Assembly (NCBI RefSeq): GCF_002646595.1
Contig: NZ_PDUD01000056.1
Location: 1-64,000 of the forward strand
Direction of reading: 5' to 3'
DNA length: 64,000 nt
Origin: Flavilitoribacter nigricans DSM 23189 = NBRC 102662
Lineage (GTDB): Bacteria; Bacteroidota; Bacteroidia; Chitinophagales; Saprospiraceae
Within the stretch, counting starts at the first letter, position 1. Each line of letters opens with the position of its first letter. The notes below the pieces were generated by a model. That model was not told the DNA's origin, ran no database searches, and saw only the letters and a program-made list of their open reading frames with translations. Made by a program: the position numbers and the translations under genes. Positions 51,801 to 61,553 of the stretch are shown piece by piece.

Positions 51801-53108
51801 ATGAGAACATTACTGTACTCTGTTTTGCTAAGTCTGATCGTTTTCCAAAGTCGCGGACAGCTCACCTACCAATCTAACCTGCAACCCGAGTTCCTGCACA
51901 TGCGCCAAATCGATGCGGGAGCGCTGGTGAACCTTGGAGAATTACATTCGACCCATCTGATATTCACCGATGAGGATGAGCCCAACGGGATTTCTTACCT
52001 CCGTACGTTCCTAAATCGGGACGGGCTGGCTAATTTTAACAGCGACGGTTGGCTGACCACGCAGTTATATAACGGAATCGGCGGTACCGGCACCTTCAAT
52101 CTCAGCGGAGGTACCGGCACCGGTTTGATCTTTTCCGCCGGTCCGGATACAGGCAATCCGACCCGCGGTTATGTGTCCGTTTATGACAACGGTACCGCAC
52201 GGACCAATATGTACGTTAATTTTAACGGGGCCGGCCTCGTCGAGACCAGAGGTGCAAACGGCAGTATTAATACTGGACTGAGCTCACCGTCCAGTCTTCC
52301 CAATAACGGATATATGTACTGTATAGATGGTAGTGGATTCATCCAGGTGGGGATGATTGTAAATGCCGACGGTACCGGTGAGGTATTCGGTAACACCAAG
52401 AGTTTTCGCATGGCCCATCCGGAGCAGCCGGGCAAGGAGATCTGGTATGCCAGTCTGGAAGGTCCGGAAGCAGCGGCCTACGAACGGGGAAGCGCCAACC
52501 TGCAGTATGGAGAAACATTCATCCCCTTTTCCGATCACTTTCAACTGGTGGTCAATCCCGAGACCATGACGGTGATCCTTACCCCACATTCGGCGGATAC
52601 CTACGGACTGGCCGTGATCGAAAAAACGGCTAAAGGGATCCGCGTCAAGGAACTCAAAGGCGGACGTGGCAATTTCGGTTTCGACTGGGAGGTCAAAGGA
52701 GTACGGAAGGGCTATGAGGATTTTCGGATCATCCGGGATGCCAGCGAAGTACTTCCCGCCGGATACCGCCCCCCGTCCACTTTACAAAAAGAACAACCGG
52801 CTTCCCAGGATCAAACCAATTCCGAGGTACCGGCAGACAGCGGGCAGATCTTCCAGCTGGGACAGAACCGGCCCAATCCCGCAAGAGATCACACGGTAAT
52901 CCCCTACTCTATTCCCGCAACGAGTCAGTCGGCGGAGATCCGAATATTTGATACCGGCGGTAAACTGATCCAGCAGTATAAATTGACACCCGCCGATGCC
53001 GGCACCCTGGAAATTTCCAATGAGGCATTCAGTTCGGGGATGTATACTTATTCCCTGGTGGTCGATGGGGACCTGAAAGCCAGTCGGCAGATGGTGATTG
53101 CCCGTTAA
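51801..53108 (+). CDS. T9SS-sorted secreted protein with tail-fibre-like domain
   Basis: A 435-residue exported protein with a signal peptide ending in SRGQ. The start at 51801 is chosen for that signal; the open frame from 51747 adds a non-signal stretch. The first 200 residues are glycine, asparagine and threonine rich (GTFNLSGGTGTGLIFS), like beta-helical fibres. Residues about 215-320 hold HPEQPGKEIWYASLEGPEAAAYERG and SADTYGLAVIEKTAKGIRVKEL blocks, known from other Bacteroidota surface proteins. The end (GQNRPNPARDHTVIPYS to GMYTYSLVV) is a type A T9SS sorting domain. Confidence 0.85.
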   Translation: MRTLLYSVLLSLIVFQSRGQLTYQSNLQPEFLHMRQIDAGALVNLGELHSTHLIFTDEDEPNGISYLRTFLNRDGLANFNSDGWLTTQLYNGIGGTGTFNLSGGTGTGLIFSAGPDTGNPTRGYVSVYDNGTARTNMYVNFNGAGLVETRGANGSINTGLSSPSSLPNNGYMYCIDGSGFIQVGMIVNADGTGEVFGNTKSFRMAHPEQPGKEIWYASLEGPEAAAYERGSANLQYGETFIPFSDHFQLVVNPETMTVILTPHSADTYGLAVIEKTAKGIRVKELKGGRGNFGFDWEVKGVRKGYEDFRIIRDASEVLPAGYRPPSTLQKEQPASQDQTNSEVPADSGQIFQLGQNRPNPARDHTVIPYSIPATSQSAEIRIFDTGGKLIQQYKLTPADAGTLEISNEAFSSGMYTYSLVVDGDLKASRQMVIAR

Positions 53109-53172
53109 AGGGTAGCAGATCGATAATGAGGATGTAGCTGATCCAACCGGAAGTAATTATTTGTAATGAACA

Positions 53173-53213
53173 GACAGGAGTTGTCCCCAATTTTAGGAGG
53201 GATAACTCCTGTC
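53173..53213. terminator. Strong hairpin after the T9SS gene
   Basis: GACAGGAGTT (53173-53182) pairs with AACTCCTGTC (53204-53213); TCCC and GGGA extend the stem inside one opposed pair. Only a short T-run follows, so it may be a weak terminator. Confidence 0.6.
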
Positions 53214-53368
53214 TTTAGAATATCAGCAGGAGCCAAAGGCCGCCTGCAAACGAGAAAAATTTAATACCCCGCCATTTAATTTTTCTTTCCGGAAATAGCC
53301 ATTATTTTTGGCCCAGGGCCCGGCTTGTCCGGTGTCCCATATTGCGTAATCTCTGATAAGTAAACTTT

Positions 53369-54073
53369 ATGACCTTTTCCCGATTCATCCGGAAAAGCGC
53401 CGTGCTGACCGTACTGGGCGTTTTTTCCGCAATCAGCCTGCTGGCTCAGACCGATCCGATCGATCCCCACCTCCTCAACAGTCTTCATTCGCCCTATCGG
53501 GCAAATTCCCTGAAATTGTATACCCGCCTCGGCAGCGATCCCGCATCCATGATGCCGCAGCGTTCTGAATCCCGGATACCGGGACTCCGCTCCTACGGTA
53601 TTTCGATTGCCTGGCGCCGGGATCTTAACCCGGTTCGGTTTCGGGAATACGAAATCGGGTACTACCGCCCCAAACTGGAGGATGCCCAGGATGAAAACTG
53701 GGAGATCTTCATCCGCTACCAAACCCTACTGTTCAAACCACTGGCCCGGAAGCGGTGGTTTAAATACTACTTCAGTATAGGTCCCCGGCTGTTCTACGCC
53801 CGGGAGAAGACCAACGAAAGCGGGGCCTTCGGTTATCCCGCTCAACATACCTACTACGGCGGAGAACTGCCGGTTTTCCTCGGTTTTGACCTTTATTTTT
53901 CCTCCAGACTTTCGCTCACCCTCACGGCTACCCCCATCAATACGGCCTACTATTGGGATAAGGGCCAGCGAGATAATCCCAATCTGACGGTACGCCAAAA
54001 CGAGTTCCTGTATAGTAATCTGATCATGGATTTCTTTAACGAATGGCGGATCGGGCTGGGATATAGCTTGTAG
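53369..54073 (+). CDS. Probable outer-membrane beta-barrel protein
   Basis: A 234-residue exported protein (signal about 1-27, ending SLLAQ). The chain has amphipathic strands throughout (GISIAWRRDL, WFKYYFSIGPRLFYARE, LPVFLGFDLYFSSRLSLTLTATP) and ends with GLGYSL, in line with small outer-membrane barrels, although the last residue is leucine, not phenylalanine. No named family can be given. The lipoprotein gene downstream starts 54 bases after its stop, so the two may be expressed together. Confidence 0.68.
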   Translation: MTFSRFIRKSAVLTVLGVFSAISLLAQTDPIDPHLLNSLHSPYRANSLKLYTRLGSDPASMMPQRSESRIPGLRSYGISIAWRRDLNPVRFREYEIGYYRPKLEDAQDENWEIFIRYQTLLFKPLARKRWFKYYFSIGPRLFYAREKTNESGAFGYPAQHTYYGGELPVFLGFDLYFSSRLSLTLTATPINTAYYWDKGQRDNPNLTVRQNEFLYSNLIMDFFNEWRIGLGYSL

Positions 54074-54126
54074 ATGAAAGACCGCAATCCATCTCCCAAT
54101 TGAATATTTTCTCTAAAAAAAATTAC

Positions 54127-54777
54127 ATGAAAACAACTAAACTAATCGCGTTACTCGGATGTGCAATTTTAGCGGTATCCTGTCAAAAGTCGGACGGCCC
54201 GGAGAAATCAGGGGAAGATTATCCCCGAACTTATCTATACGCCGGTCTGGAGCAGCATGAATCGAAATATTATCGTTGGGAAGGCGGCACCAACTTTACC
54301 GAATTGCCGGGTATCAGTTTTCCCGAATACTATGATGATGCAGAAATTGAGACCGCAATCATTGATTATTACGATCTATTTTTTCCGTTCCTGGAATTCA
54401 CCTTTGAAAGTGACTCTCTCATGCGGGTGGTATCGCGGGCTGTAGACGGTTTCCCCGCTTTGGATACGATCACACCGTACATCAATAACGAAATATACTA
54501 TGTTTTTGGAGAAGCAGGACCGGGAATTCCTTACGCATGGTATCCAGATAAGGACGGATCTACAATTGAAAACCGGGGTTTTGCCTATAATTTCAATTAC
54601 TACGACAACTTCCAGGCGCAAAGGGAATATTTTGCTTTAACCATAACCGAAGCCGCCCGCCTGGAGAAAACCGAACAGGAGCTGCTGGAAGAGATCGTAT
54701 CCACCCATGATCAATGGATCCAACCGGCGGATACCATCCAGTTGAAGTTGTTTGAAGTAGTATTCGATTTGGAATAA
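54127..54777 (+). CDS. Lipoprotein of unknown function
   Basis: A 216-residue lipoprotein with a signal ending in LAVSC, starting at 54127; the in-frame ATG at 54100 would add only MNIFSKKNY. The mature protein starts with QKSDGPEKSGED and has many aromatic and acidic residues (YYDLFFPFLEFTFESDS, NFNYYDNFQAQREYF). A C-terminal helix-like segment (TEQELLEEIVSTHDQW) is followed by a beta strand. I recognise no family. It follows a probable barrel protein, and a polar residue after the lipid cysteine leaves outer-membrane placement open. Confidence 0.66.
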   Translation: MKTTKLIALLGCAILAVSCQKSDGPEKSGEDYPRTYLYAGLEQHESKYYRWEGGTNFTELPGISFPEYYDDAEIETAIIDYYDLFFPFLEFTFESDSLMRVVSRAVDGFPALDTITPYINNEIYYVFGEAGPGIPYAWYPDKDGSTIENRGFAYNFNYYDNFQAQREYFALTITEAARLEKTEQELLEEIVSTHDQWIQPADTIQLKLFEVVFDLE

Positions 54778-54845
54778 AGGGGAAGCAAATACCCTTTAAG
54801 TTTCCCTAGACTGAATTAAAGTAAAAAATTAGCAAAACACACCAA

Positions 54846-56057
54846 ATGGAAAATTGTACCATCTACAGTCACCAACTTGACTTTGAAAAAGTAGTGCAGA
54901 TCGTTAAAGCCGGCCTGCCCAAAGCCAGGATCGAATACAACGACGGCGGACTCCATAAATCCCTGATCGCAACCATCAAGGGCGGCCTTTTCGGAAAGAC
55001 TAAAACCCTGAAGATCAACTACCGGCAGCGGGAAAACCCATCGTATAAGCTCGAACAAGCGGATTGCGCCCTCAGTCAGAATTTGGTGGGGATGGTTAAC
55101 TTCATTCAATCGCTTCCCGCCGACAACGAGGCGGTCAGGGATAAGTTCCTTTACAAAGTGATGTCGGTGAACTGTGAGATCCCATTCATGGCGGAACCGG
55201 CCATGACTCCTGAATTCGAATCAGTTTTACGAAAGATCGTCCACAAATTGGACGGCTTCGTTTTTGCCCAGCCAAACCGGGTATTCAACCGATCGAACGG
55301 GCAACACTTCGTGGATAAAAACCTGGAGTTGATCCTGGACACCCAAGGGCACTGTGACATTCAGGATATCGAAGTTAATGTAAACGCCAAATACCACGAT
55401 CCCCCCAGAGCGGAATATACGGCGGAACAGCTGGAGCGAAAAGCAAAGTCGGAAGCCTTTCTGGAGACCAACGGCATAAAGGTCAATAAAAACCTACCCT
55501 GTTCTCCCGCAGCGGCAACTATTGACCTAAGGGCGCTGGAAGCAGTCATTGACCGGGCGTACGCCCTGCTGATCACCGCGGTAAAGGGAGAAGGCATCGA
55601 GCAGGAACATTTGAACCGGGCCGTTGCCGATAAAAAGATCGATTCGTTCTCACCGAAAGAAAACTATATCTACCGGGCAACATCACTCGATGAGCGGGAA
55701 AGGGCGTACGCTACCTGGCGGTACGAAAGCCTCTATACGATGCTCTGGGCATTGGGGAAAATGGACGAGCTAAAATATCCCAATGAGATCTGTGAGGTCC
55801 AGACCGTAGTCGGAAAGATCTTTCATCCATCGAGAGCGGAATTTGAAAGTTCGGTTGCATTAAGAAGCAAATCGGAAATACTGGATGAATTGGACCGCAC
55901 CTTCCGAATGAACTGGGCCTGCGTCGATGCCAGGATAAAAGGTCAGGCGGTTTCGGGAAATATTAATCCCGCTATTATTTATGAAAGACATTATTCCTTA
56001 AATTGGCTGACGAACTATCAGGACCAGGATTGGGATGACGTTCAGACGAATACCTGA
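54846..56057 (+). CDS. DUF4272 domain protein
   Basis: A 403-residue cytosolic protein. Residues about 215-400 match DUF4272: LRALEAVIDRAYALLITAV, then ATWRYESLYTMLWALGKMDEL, SKSEILDELDRTFRMNWACV and a final YERHYSLNWL with DWDDVQT. The N-terminal half (about 1-200) is a separate region of mixed strands and helices that recurs with DUF4272 in other Bacteroidota. Function is unknown; proteins of this kind occur both alone and near toxin systems. There is no partner gene in an obvious operon. The start at 54846 follows a 68-bp gap. Confidence 0.82.
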   Translation: MENCTIYSHQLDFEKVVQIVKAGLPKARIEYNDGGLHKSLIATIKGGLFGKTKTLKINYRQRENPSYKLEQADCALSQNLVGMVNFIQSLPADNEAVRDKFLYKVMSVNCEIPFMAEPAMTPEFESVLRKIVHKLDGFVFAQPNRVFNRSNGQHFVDKNLELILDTQGHCDIQDIEVNVNAKYHDPPRAEYTAEQLERKAKSEAFLETNGIKVNKNLPCSPAAATIDLRALEAVIDRAYALLITAVKGEGIEQEHLNRAVADKKIDSFSPKENYIYRATSLDERERAYATWRYESLYTMLWALGKMDELKYPNEICEVQTVVGKIFHPSRAEFESSVALRSKSEILDELDRTFRMNWACVDARIKGQAVSGNINPAIIYERHYSLNWLTNYQDQDWDDVQTNT

Positions 56058-56108
56058 TCAAATGGTTATTATATAATCCGATCTGACTATTCGCAATTAG
56101 ACCTTCCT

Positions 56109-57692
56109 ATGCCCCCCCAACTCAAGTTATGTTTATGGGCCCTCGTATGGATTAACTTCACCGTTTCCGCTCCGGTGAGCCTACCGGGTCCGGAAATATG
56201 TAACAACGGTCTCGATGACGACCAGGATGGGCGGATCGACCTGAATGATGAAGATTGCTACTGCGAGCCGCTGGAACAACCTTCCCTGATCCCCAACCCA
56301 TCTTTTGAAGAGCAGGACTGTTGCCCGGACCATCATTCACAAATAGACTGCGCAAGCGGATGGAAACAGGCCTCGGAAGGAACGCCCGATTATTATCATA
56401 TCTGCGATTATGTAGGATCCCATCATCCGCCGCTGCCGCTACCCGACGGCGATGGCTACGTCGGCATAATCGACGGATCGTTCACCGGTAACTACATCCC
56501 CGCTTTGAAAGAATACGTCGGGATCTGCCTGGAAACCCCTCTGGAAACCGACACTTTATACCGTCTGGAGTTCTATACCGGTTTTTTGAGCAAAACCACC
56601 TCGCCGGATATTGAACTGGCCCTGTTCGGGACCAGCGATTGCGCCGCGCTACCGTTCGGGATCGGCGATAATGCTTTCGGCTGCCCGGCCAACAGTCCCG
56701 ATTGGATCCAGCTGGGATCGGTAAGTGTTTCCGGAGAAAACCAATGGGTGAAATCGCAGTTCAAGGTACGTCCCAACCGGGAGATCAGGGCCGTAGCTTT
56801 TGGCCCGTCCTGCCGCCTGCGCTCCGCGACGAATAATACCTACCATTTGGTGGACCAGCTGGTCCTGAAGGAGAATACCAACTTTGATCTCGGGATAAAG
56901 GCCAAGGGGCAGGCCTGCACGGATGATCTGGTTTTTCAGATCACCCCCCAGGAGGGATACAGCTACCAATGGTACAAAGACGGGGTAGCCATTCCCCAGG
57001 CCACTCAAAGTAGTTTGTTCAATCCACCGGGCCGGGGAAGTTACCAGGTCAGACTGGAGGATCCCGAAGGGTGTAAGGTTTCGAAGGCCTACCGCTACGC
57101 TCCGCCCAGTCAGTTTGTGCAGACCATCCAAACCTTCTGCGCCGGAGAGCCTTTCCTGTTCAACGACCGGCAACTGACGGAGCCCGGTACTTATTGGGAT
57201 ACCCTGACCACTGCCAATAACTGTGACAGCATTGTCCAGTTAAAGCTACAGGTCCGTTACAGCGAAGAAACTCACGTGTCAACCAAGATATTTCCCGATG
57301 AATCCTATCAGGTGGGGCCCTATACCATCACCAGCCCGGGCGAATACATCCGCACGCTGTCGACCGCTTCGGGTTGCGACAGCCTGGTCTATGTGAATTT
57401 AGCCTTTTACGGCGTATACGTTCCCAATGCCTTTTCGCCCAACGGAGATCATGTTAACGACGTATTCTCCATTTACGGCGACCTCGATCTGGCCGAGATC
57501 ATCTCCCTGAAAGTGATCGATCGCTGGGGCGCGCTGGTTTATCAGGGTAACACCCTCGACCCGGGCAAAGGATGGGACGGAACCGTCAATGGTAACACCG
57601 CTCCCACGGGGGTATACGCCTACGCTGCAGAGGTACGGATGACCGATGATAACCACAGAACACTACGCGGCTTGCTCACCTTAGTCAAGTGA
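56109..57692 (+). CDS. Secreted protein with gliding-motility-type (CHU_C) C-terminus
   Basis: A 527-residue exported protein with a signal peptide (about 1-20). It continues with CNNGLDDDQDGRIDLNDEDC, a calcium-binding-like segment, then a carbohydrate-binding-like sandwich (PSLIPNPSFEEQDCC) and an Ig-like module (YSYQWYKDGVAIPQ). The last 90 residues (VYVPNAFSPNGD, IDRWGALVYQG, WDGTVNGN, PTGVYAY) are the CHU_C/type B T9SS domain, so the protein is exported by the type IX system to the surface. Such proteins are linked to adhesion and gliding, but no direct function can be read here. Confidence 0.88.
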   Translation: MPPQLKLCLWALVWINFTVSAPVSLPGPEICNNGLDDDQDGRIDLNDEDCYCEPLEQPSLIPNPSFEEQDCCPDHHSQIDCASGWKQASEGTPDYYHICDYVGSHHPPLPLPDGDGYVGIIDGSFTGNYIPALKEYVGICLETPLETDTLYRLEFYTGFLSKTTSPDIELALFGTSDCAALPFGIGDNAFGCPANSPDWIQLGSVSVSGENQWVKSQFKVRPNREIRAVAFGPSCRLRSATNNTYHLVDQLVLKENTNFDLGIKAKGQACTDDLVFQITPQEGYSYQWYKDGVAIPQATQSSLFNPPGRGSYQVRLEDPEGCKVSKAYRYAPPSQFVQTIQTFCAGEPFLFNDRQLTEPGTYWDTLTTANNCDSIVQLKLQVRYSEETHVSTKIFPDESYQVGPYTITSPGEYIRTLSTASGCDSLVYVNLAFYGVYVPNAFSPNGDHVNDVFSIYGDLDLAEIISLKVIDRWGALVYQGNTLDPGKGWDGTVNGNTAPTGVYAYAAEVRMTDDNHRTLRGLLTLVK

Positions 57693-57741
57693 TCCGGACA
57701 ACAACTTACCTGCCAACGAAGTATTCCGTTGCCTTATGACA

Positions 57742-59895
57742 TCACAGCAGACCGTGGTACCTGGCCATCCAGTACGACAGCAGGAAATAGGTGCCGCTGA
57801 CCTCCCGGCTGCCGTTCGCCCCGCTATCCAACTGATAAGGATTGGTGTTCCACCGGAAGATCCTCGCCTCGGGAGTAGGGACGGGACGGCTAGCCTGCCG
57901 GTGCCCTCCCCTGCCCACGAGTTGGTTCTCTGTCAGATCCCAGCGGTGACTGTTGATCATGTTCCAGTCGATCAGGTCCAGGGGAAAAAGCTGTAGTTCT
58001 TCGCGGGCGATGTCCAGATCGCAGTCCTTCTGCAGCGCGACACTGGCGATGATATTCCAGGTGGGCATCCGATCGGGTCGGCAAACGCTCCAGGTGCGTT
58101 CCACGCTTTTTCGATAATAGGGCCAATAGGGATCATCCCGGGCGTATCGGGCCAGACAGTAATAGGGAAAAAAGGTCAGGATATCATCGGAAAAACCATT
58201 TTCGTACGGCCCGTAAATTTTGGCCTGTACGGCATTTTCGGCGTAGTGATGCTGGTCGATCAGGTGGCGATAGGTTTTTTCGTATTTCCGGTCGCCGGTA
58301 ATGTGGATAGCCGTTTTCAGAAAGGACAGTAGCTCCAGTGAGTACAATCCCTTTTCGTAGGCCCAGTTCCGGGAATGATTGATGGAATCCGGTTGCCAGA
58401 TCCCCCAGCGGGTCGGTTTCCCATCGTAATCGATCAGTTGGAAATCGTTCTCGATGATGTGGTCCATGGTGCGGCGGACCAGGTCCTCTACCCTTTTCTT
58501 TTGTTCCCGGTCGGCCACCAGATCGTAAAAGATAGAGATGGCAAAGAAGTGCCCGACCACTTCGTCGGAACTGCAGTCGTCCAGCCACTGCCACTCTTGG
58601 TCGGGCGAAGGCCGCCAACGTTTCGGGTGCGGAGAACGCGACTGGGTCACGGCATCCGAACTGCGGGCGTAGGACCGGGCCGGCAATCCGGGAATGCCGG
58701 TGACGGTTTCCAGTTTCTCTACGGCTTCAAAGGTCCGAACCGCATTTTCCCGGGCCGCTTCCGAGCGGGTAACCGCATAGCGAAAACAGGATGCCGCCAG
58801 GTAGGTTGCAGTCCAAAGACCATCGTTATCCTGATTGACGGTCCGGCTCGAAGTCAGATCTCCCGGCCGTTCCAATACGGAATAGTTGATCAGACCGAGC
58901 CGGTTGTGCCGCGCGGCAATGATCTTTTCGTAATGGGCGGCCTTCGCTTCCAGGTCCATGTATACTTGCTGGATCTGACTGATGCCCCGGGGAGTCGCGA
59001 TCCATACGGTACGCTCATCGATGGGCAGAATATCGTTGACCTGATCGTGCGGCAGCCAGCGTTTCCCCAGATAGTAACGCCACTCCTGGTCTTTTCTCGC
59101 CAGGCCCTGGTCGGTTCCGAACCAAAGTACCTCACCGAAGGAACGGATCACGGTAACCGGACCGTAGGGCAGGCCGTCCTGCCCGCTCCACATCCAATGG
59201 CCGCCGTCTCCGGCAATACAGCCCACGGAATACGGCGCACTAAAAATGAGGTCCTCCGTCTCCGGGGGAATATGCAGGTCAAAATAACGGCCCTCCGTGC
59301 CGCCGGCCATCAACATATCGTCCAGGTTTTGCCATTCCGTTGGCGTTCTTTTCAAAAGTCCCCCGTCCGTGGCCGCCCAGAGGATGCCCTTGGGGGCCAT
59401 GGCCAGGGCGTTGATCCTTTTCTCCCGGGTTTCCGTTACGAACGACCAGCCTTCATCGCGAAAGGTATACAAACCGACGGTCGTACCGGCGTACGAGGTG
59501 TCTTGATCCCACAGCAGACTGCGGACCATGGCGCCACTAATCGGATCGGGAAGTTTGATGAAAACTGTAGCCGCTTCGTTTTGCAGAGCGTCGTCGGTCA
59601 ACAACCAAAGTTGGCCACCTGCATCGAGCTGGGCCGACAGGGAGGGCCTATCGCTGGTTTGAACGCTCCATTCACCCGCAGCATAGCGGTATATCGCATT
59701 GGGGCTGACGGCCAGGATCGTATCCCCGACCTGAAATAATTTAAGCACCTCGGCAGCTTTCGCTTCCGGTAGCTTAATTTCTGTTTGTACTTCCTGCAGG
59801 AAGGAATCGGATGGTGTTGAGACCGGAGTTTGTGCAACGGAGGTAGCCAGGGTGCCGGCCAGAAAGATAGAGGCGATGGTATTGGTAATCTTCAT
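57742..59895 (-). CDS. Fusion of beta-propeller and alpha/alpha-barrel domains, secreted
   Basis: A 717-residue exported protein starting at 59895 (MKITNTIA), signal ending in SVAQ. Residues about 50-330 are a Reg_prop-type propeller (GILWAATDGGLLKRT, GEVLWFGTDQGLARK). From about 350 the sequence is helical and resembles an alpha/alpha toroid of the sort found in unsaturated-glucuronyl hydrolases and related enzymes: DNDGLWTATYLAASCFRYA, a WLDDCSSDEVVGHFFAI block and NRWAYEKGLYSLELL-like helices. No catalytic residue can be named with confidence. The two halves are in one frame, so it is a real fusion rather than an annotation error. Glycan sensing combined with hydrolysis is a guess. Confidence 0.8.
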   Translation of the reverse strand: MKITNTIASIFLAGTLATSVAQTPVSTPSDSFLQEVQTEIKLPEAKAAEVLKLFQVGDTILAVSPNAIYRYAAGEWSVQTSDRPSLSAQLDAGGQLWLLTDDALQNEAATVFIKLPDPISGAMVRSLLWDQDTSYAGTTVGLYTFRDEGWSFVTETREKRINALAMAPKGILWAATDGGLLKRTPTEWQNLDDMLMAGGTEGRYFDLHIPPETEDLIFSAPYSVGCIAGDGGHWMWSGQDGLPYGPVTVIRSFGEVLWFGTDQGLARKDQEWRYYLGKRWLPHDQVNDILPIDERTVWIATPRGISQIQQVYMDLEAKAAHYEKIIAARHNRLGLINYSVLERPGDLTSSRTVNQDNDGLWTATYLAASCFRYAVTRSEAARENAVRTFEAVEKLETVTGIPGLPARSYARSSDAVTQSRSPHPKRWRPSPDQEWQWLDDCSSDEVVGHFFAISIFYDLVADREQKKRVEDLVRRTMDHIIENDFQLIDYDGKPTRWGIWQPDSINHSRNWAYEKGLYSLELLSFLKTAIHITGDRKYEKTYRHLIDQHHYAENAVQAKIYGPYENGFSDDILTFFPYYCLARYARDDPYWPYYRKSVERTWSVCRPDRMPTWNIIASVALQKDCDLDIAREELQLFPLDLIDWNMINSHRWDLTENQLVGRGGHRQASRPVPTPEARIFRWNTNPYQLDSGANGSREVSGTYFLLSYWMARYHGLL

Positions 59896-60146
59896 AATAT
59901 AATTAAGACGTCCCAAAAGAAGTGTCCTACCTACACGCGAAGGCGATCGGGAAGCTAATTTTTAACCCACTTTGTACCAGAATATTTTCTCCGTACTTAT
60001 TCCGGAATTTCCGGTCATTCCAGTTCGTCCGGCTGCTCCTCAAAAATGAGGATATTAGGTTATCCCTCAAAAAGGTGGATGTTTCACGGCCTCTTTCCCG
60101 GCATCTTTGTATCGTAATTATTCACTAAACATTAAAACTTACTATT

Positions 60147-61262
60147 ATGAAAAACTCAATGAAAGTTATCGCATTTTTTATCTTTTGTTTATTCTCATAC
60201 CAAATGAATGGACAGCCTTCCATGGCTACAACCCAACAGTTTGCTGCAGTTACAAAGTTTGACTATAGCTTTTACGATCTGGCCAAACGAGCCAGCTGGA
60301 TCTCTACAACTCATGGCACTGGTAAAAATGAGAAACTTAGATTTGGAGTTGATCACCGAAGCCTGGGGAGTGCCAGAAATGTAAATAAAAAAATGGAAGA
60401 TGGGCGCGTTCTGAGAGTATTACACACCCACCCGAAATGGACCGCTAAAGGGGTAATTATTGGAACTTTCCCTGCGGTTGAAAGGCTTCCCGCCAATCTG
60501 AAACTAACCGGCTCTATTGGATTTATTAAACCCAATGGTTCACCGAAAACCGATGGCGCAAGGTTTGTAATCTATATCCGATATTTTGATGCCGCTTCGA
60601 AGAAAAACAAAAGCCATATCATTTATGATTATTACAAGCGCTATGATGGCAAATTGAAAAACATCAATATTGACCTTTCCGAATTTGCTGGTAAAAAAGC
60701 GAGCTTCGAACTAAGAGTGGATACCGGTGCGAAACCTATTGAAGACTGGGCAGCCTGGTACAATATGCACATCTATCCTAAATACCAAGCTCCTCCAGGA
60801 CCACCGAAGGCCCCCTCTACGATCAGCAAAGCAGTCGATGCTTCTTTGTACGGCCCCAATGTTGATGAAGCCAAATTATTCGGACATGAATTCAATTTTT
60901 GGAAAACGGTACAAGTAACCAAAGAAGGTTCCAATAAAATTGTAACGGGAAGATTCAGTCATGCCATTAGCTTTGCCAGAAATGACAAATACTTTTTCAC
61001 CGCTAAATTTGACGCAAAGGGACAGTTGATTAGTTTTCAACGTAATATTGAAGAGGGATTTAAGATAATTACTCCAATTGTAAAATACGCTGCTAACGAA
61101 TTAGTCTCGAAAGTTCCGGTTATTGGTGGTCACATTTATGTCTCTGATGAACATATTGATTATTTAGCCAAGGTTGTAACCGGAGGATTAGGAAAACCTT
61201 CCTGGGAGAAAGCAGCCGATGAAATTGCACTTATTATCGCAGTTGCCGCGCTTGGTAAGTGA
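60147..61262 (+). CDS. AT-rich secreted protein of unknown function
   Basis: A 371-residue exported protein with a signal peptide ending in QMNGQ. Residues about 60-210 look like a jelly-roll domain (ARFVIYIRYFDAASKKNK, KASFELRVDTGAKPIEDWAAW). After a proline-rich linker (APPGPPKAPST) a second region follows, with HEFNFWKTVQV and GRFSHAISFARN. The end is hydrophobic (EIALIIAVAALGK). Its codons are more AT-rich than those of the neighbouring genes, which suggests recent acquisition or a different expression class. A strong terminator follows at 61309. No family recognised. Confidence 0.75.
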   Translation: MKNSMKVIAFFIFCLFSYQMNGQPSMATTQQFAAVTKFDYSFYDLAKRASWISTTHGTGKNEKLRFGVDHRSLGSARNVNKKMEDGRVLRVLHTHPKWTAKGVIIGTFPAVERLPANLKLTGSIGFIKPNGSPKTDGARFVIYIRYFDAASKKNKSHIIYDYYKRYDGKLKNINIDLSEFAGKKASFELRVDTGAKPIEDWAAWYNMHIYPKYQAPPGPPKAPSTISKAVDASLYGPNVDEAKLFGHEFNFWKTVQVTKEGSNKIVTGRFSHAISFARNDKYFFTAKFDAKGQLISFQRNIEEGFKIITPIVKYAANELVSKVPVIGGHIYVSDEHIDYLAKVVTGGLGKPSWEKAADEIALIIAVAALGK

Positions 61263-61308
61263 TATAGAAAAGAGAGCCTATCTTAAAAAGCCCTTTCATT
61301 TTAAAATA

Positions 61309-61349
61309 CGATTACCAGGTGTGACCATACCTGGTAATCGTTATTTTTT
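61309..61349 (+). terminator. Intrinsic terminator
   Basis: CGATTACCAGGT (61309-61320) pairs perfectly with ACCTGGTAATCG (61329-61340), then a T-rich tract. Confidence 0.92.
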
Positions 61350-61553
61350 CTGATGTAGACTCCATTGAGATTACTGATCTGCACGCAATATGCCGCCATA
61401 GGCCAGATAGCCACCTGTTAAGTAATCTTCAACATCGCCAATATCCATTTTGCCGCCTTGCGCCGAAGGGCATTATCATCCAGACTTTTCCACAAAGAAT
61501 ATAAATCACATCAGGCATTTGCCAAACGTTCTTTTTCTATAGTGTAACCCATA

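Noticed and set aside
61370-61470. Short minus-strand frame with MDIGDVEDY and GG pairs
   Set aside because: Too short (25 residues from its ATG), no signal or partner genes; probably chance.
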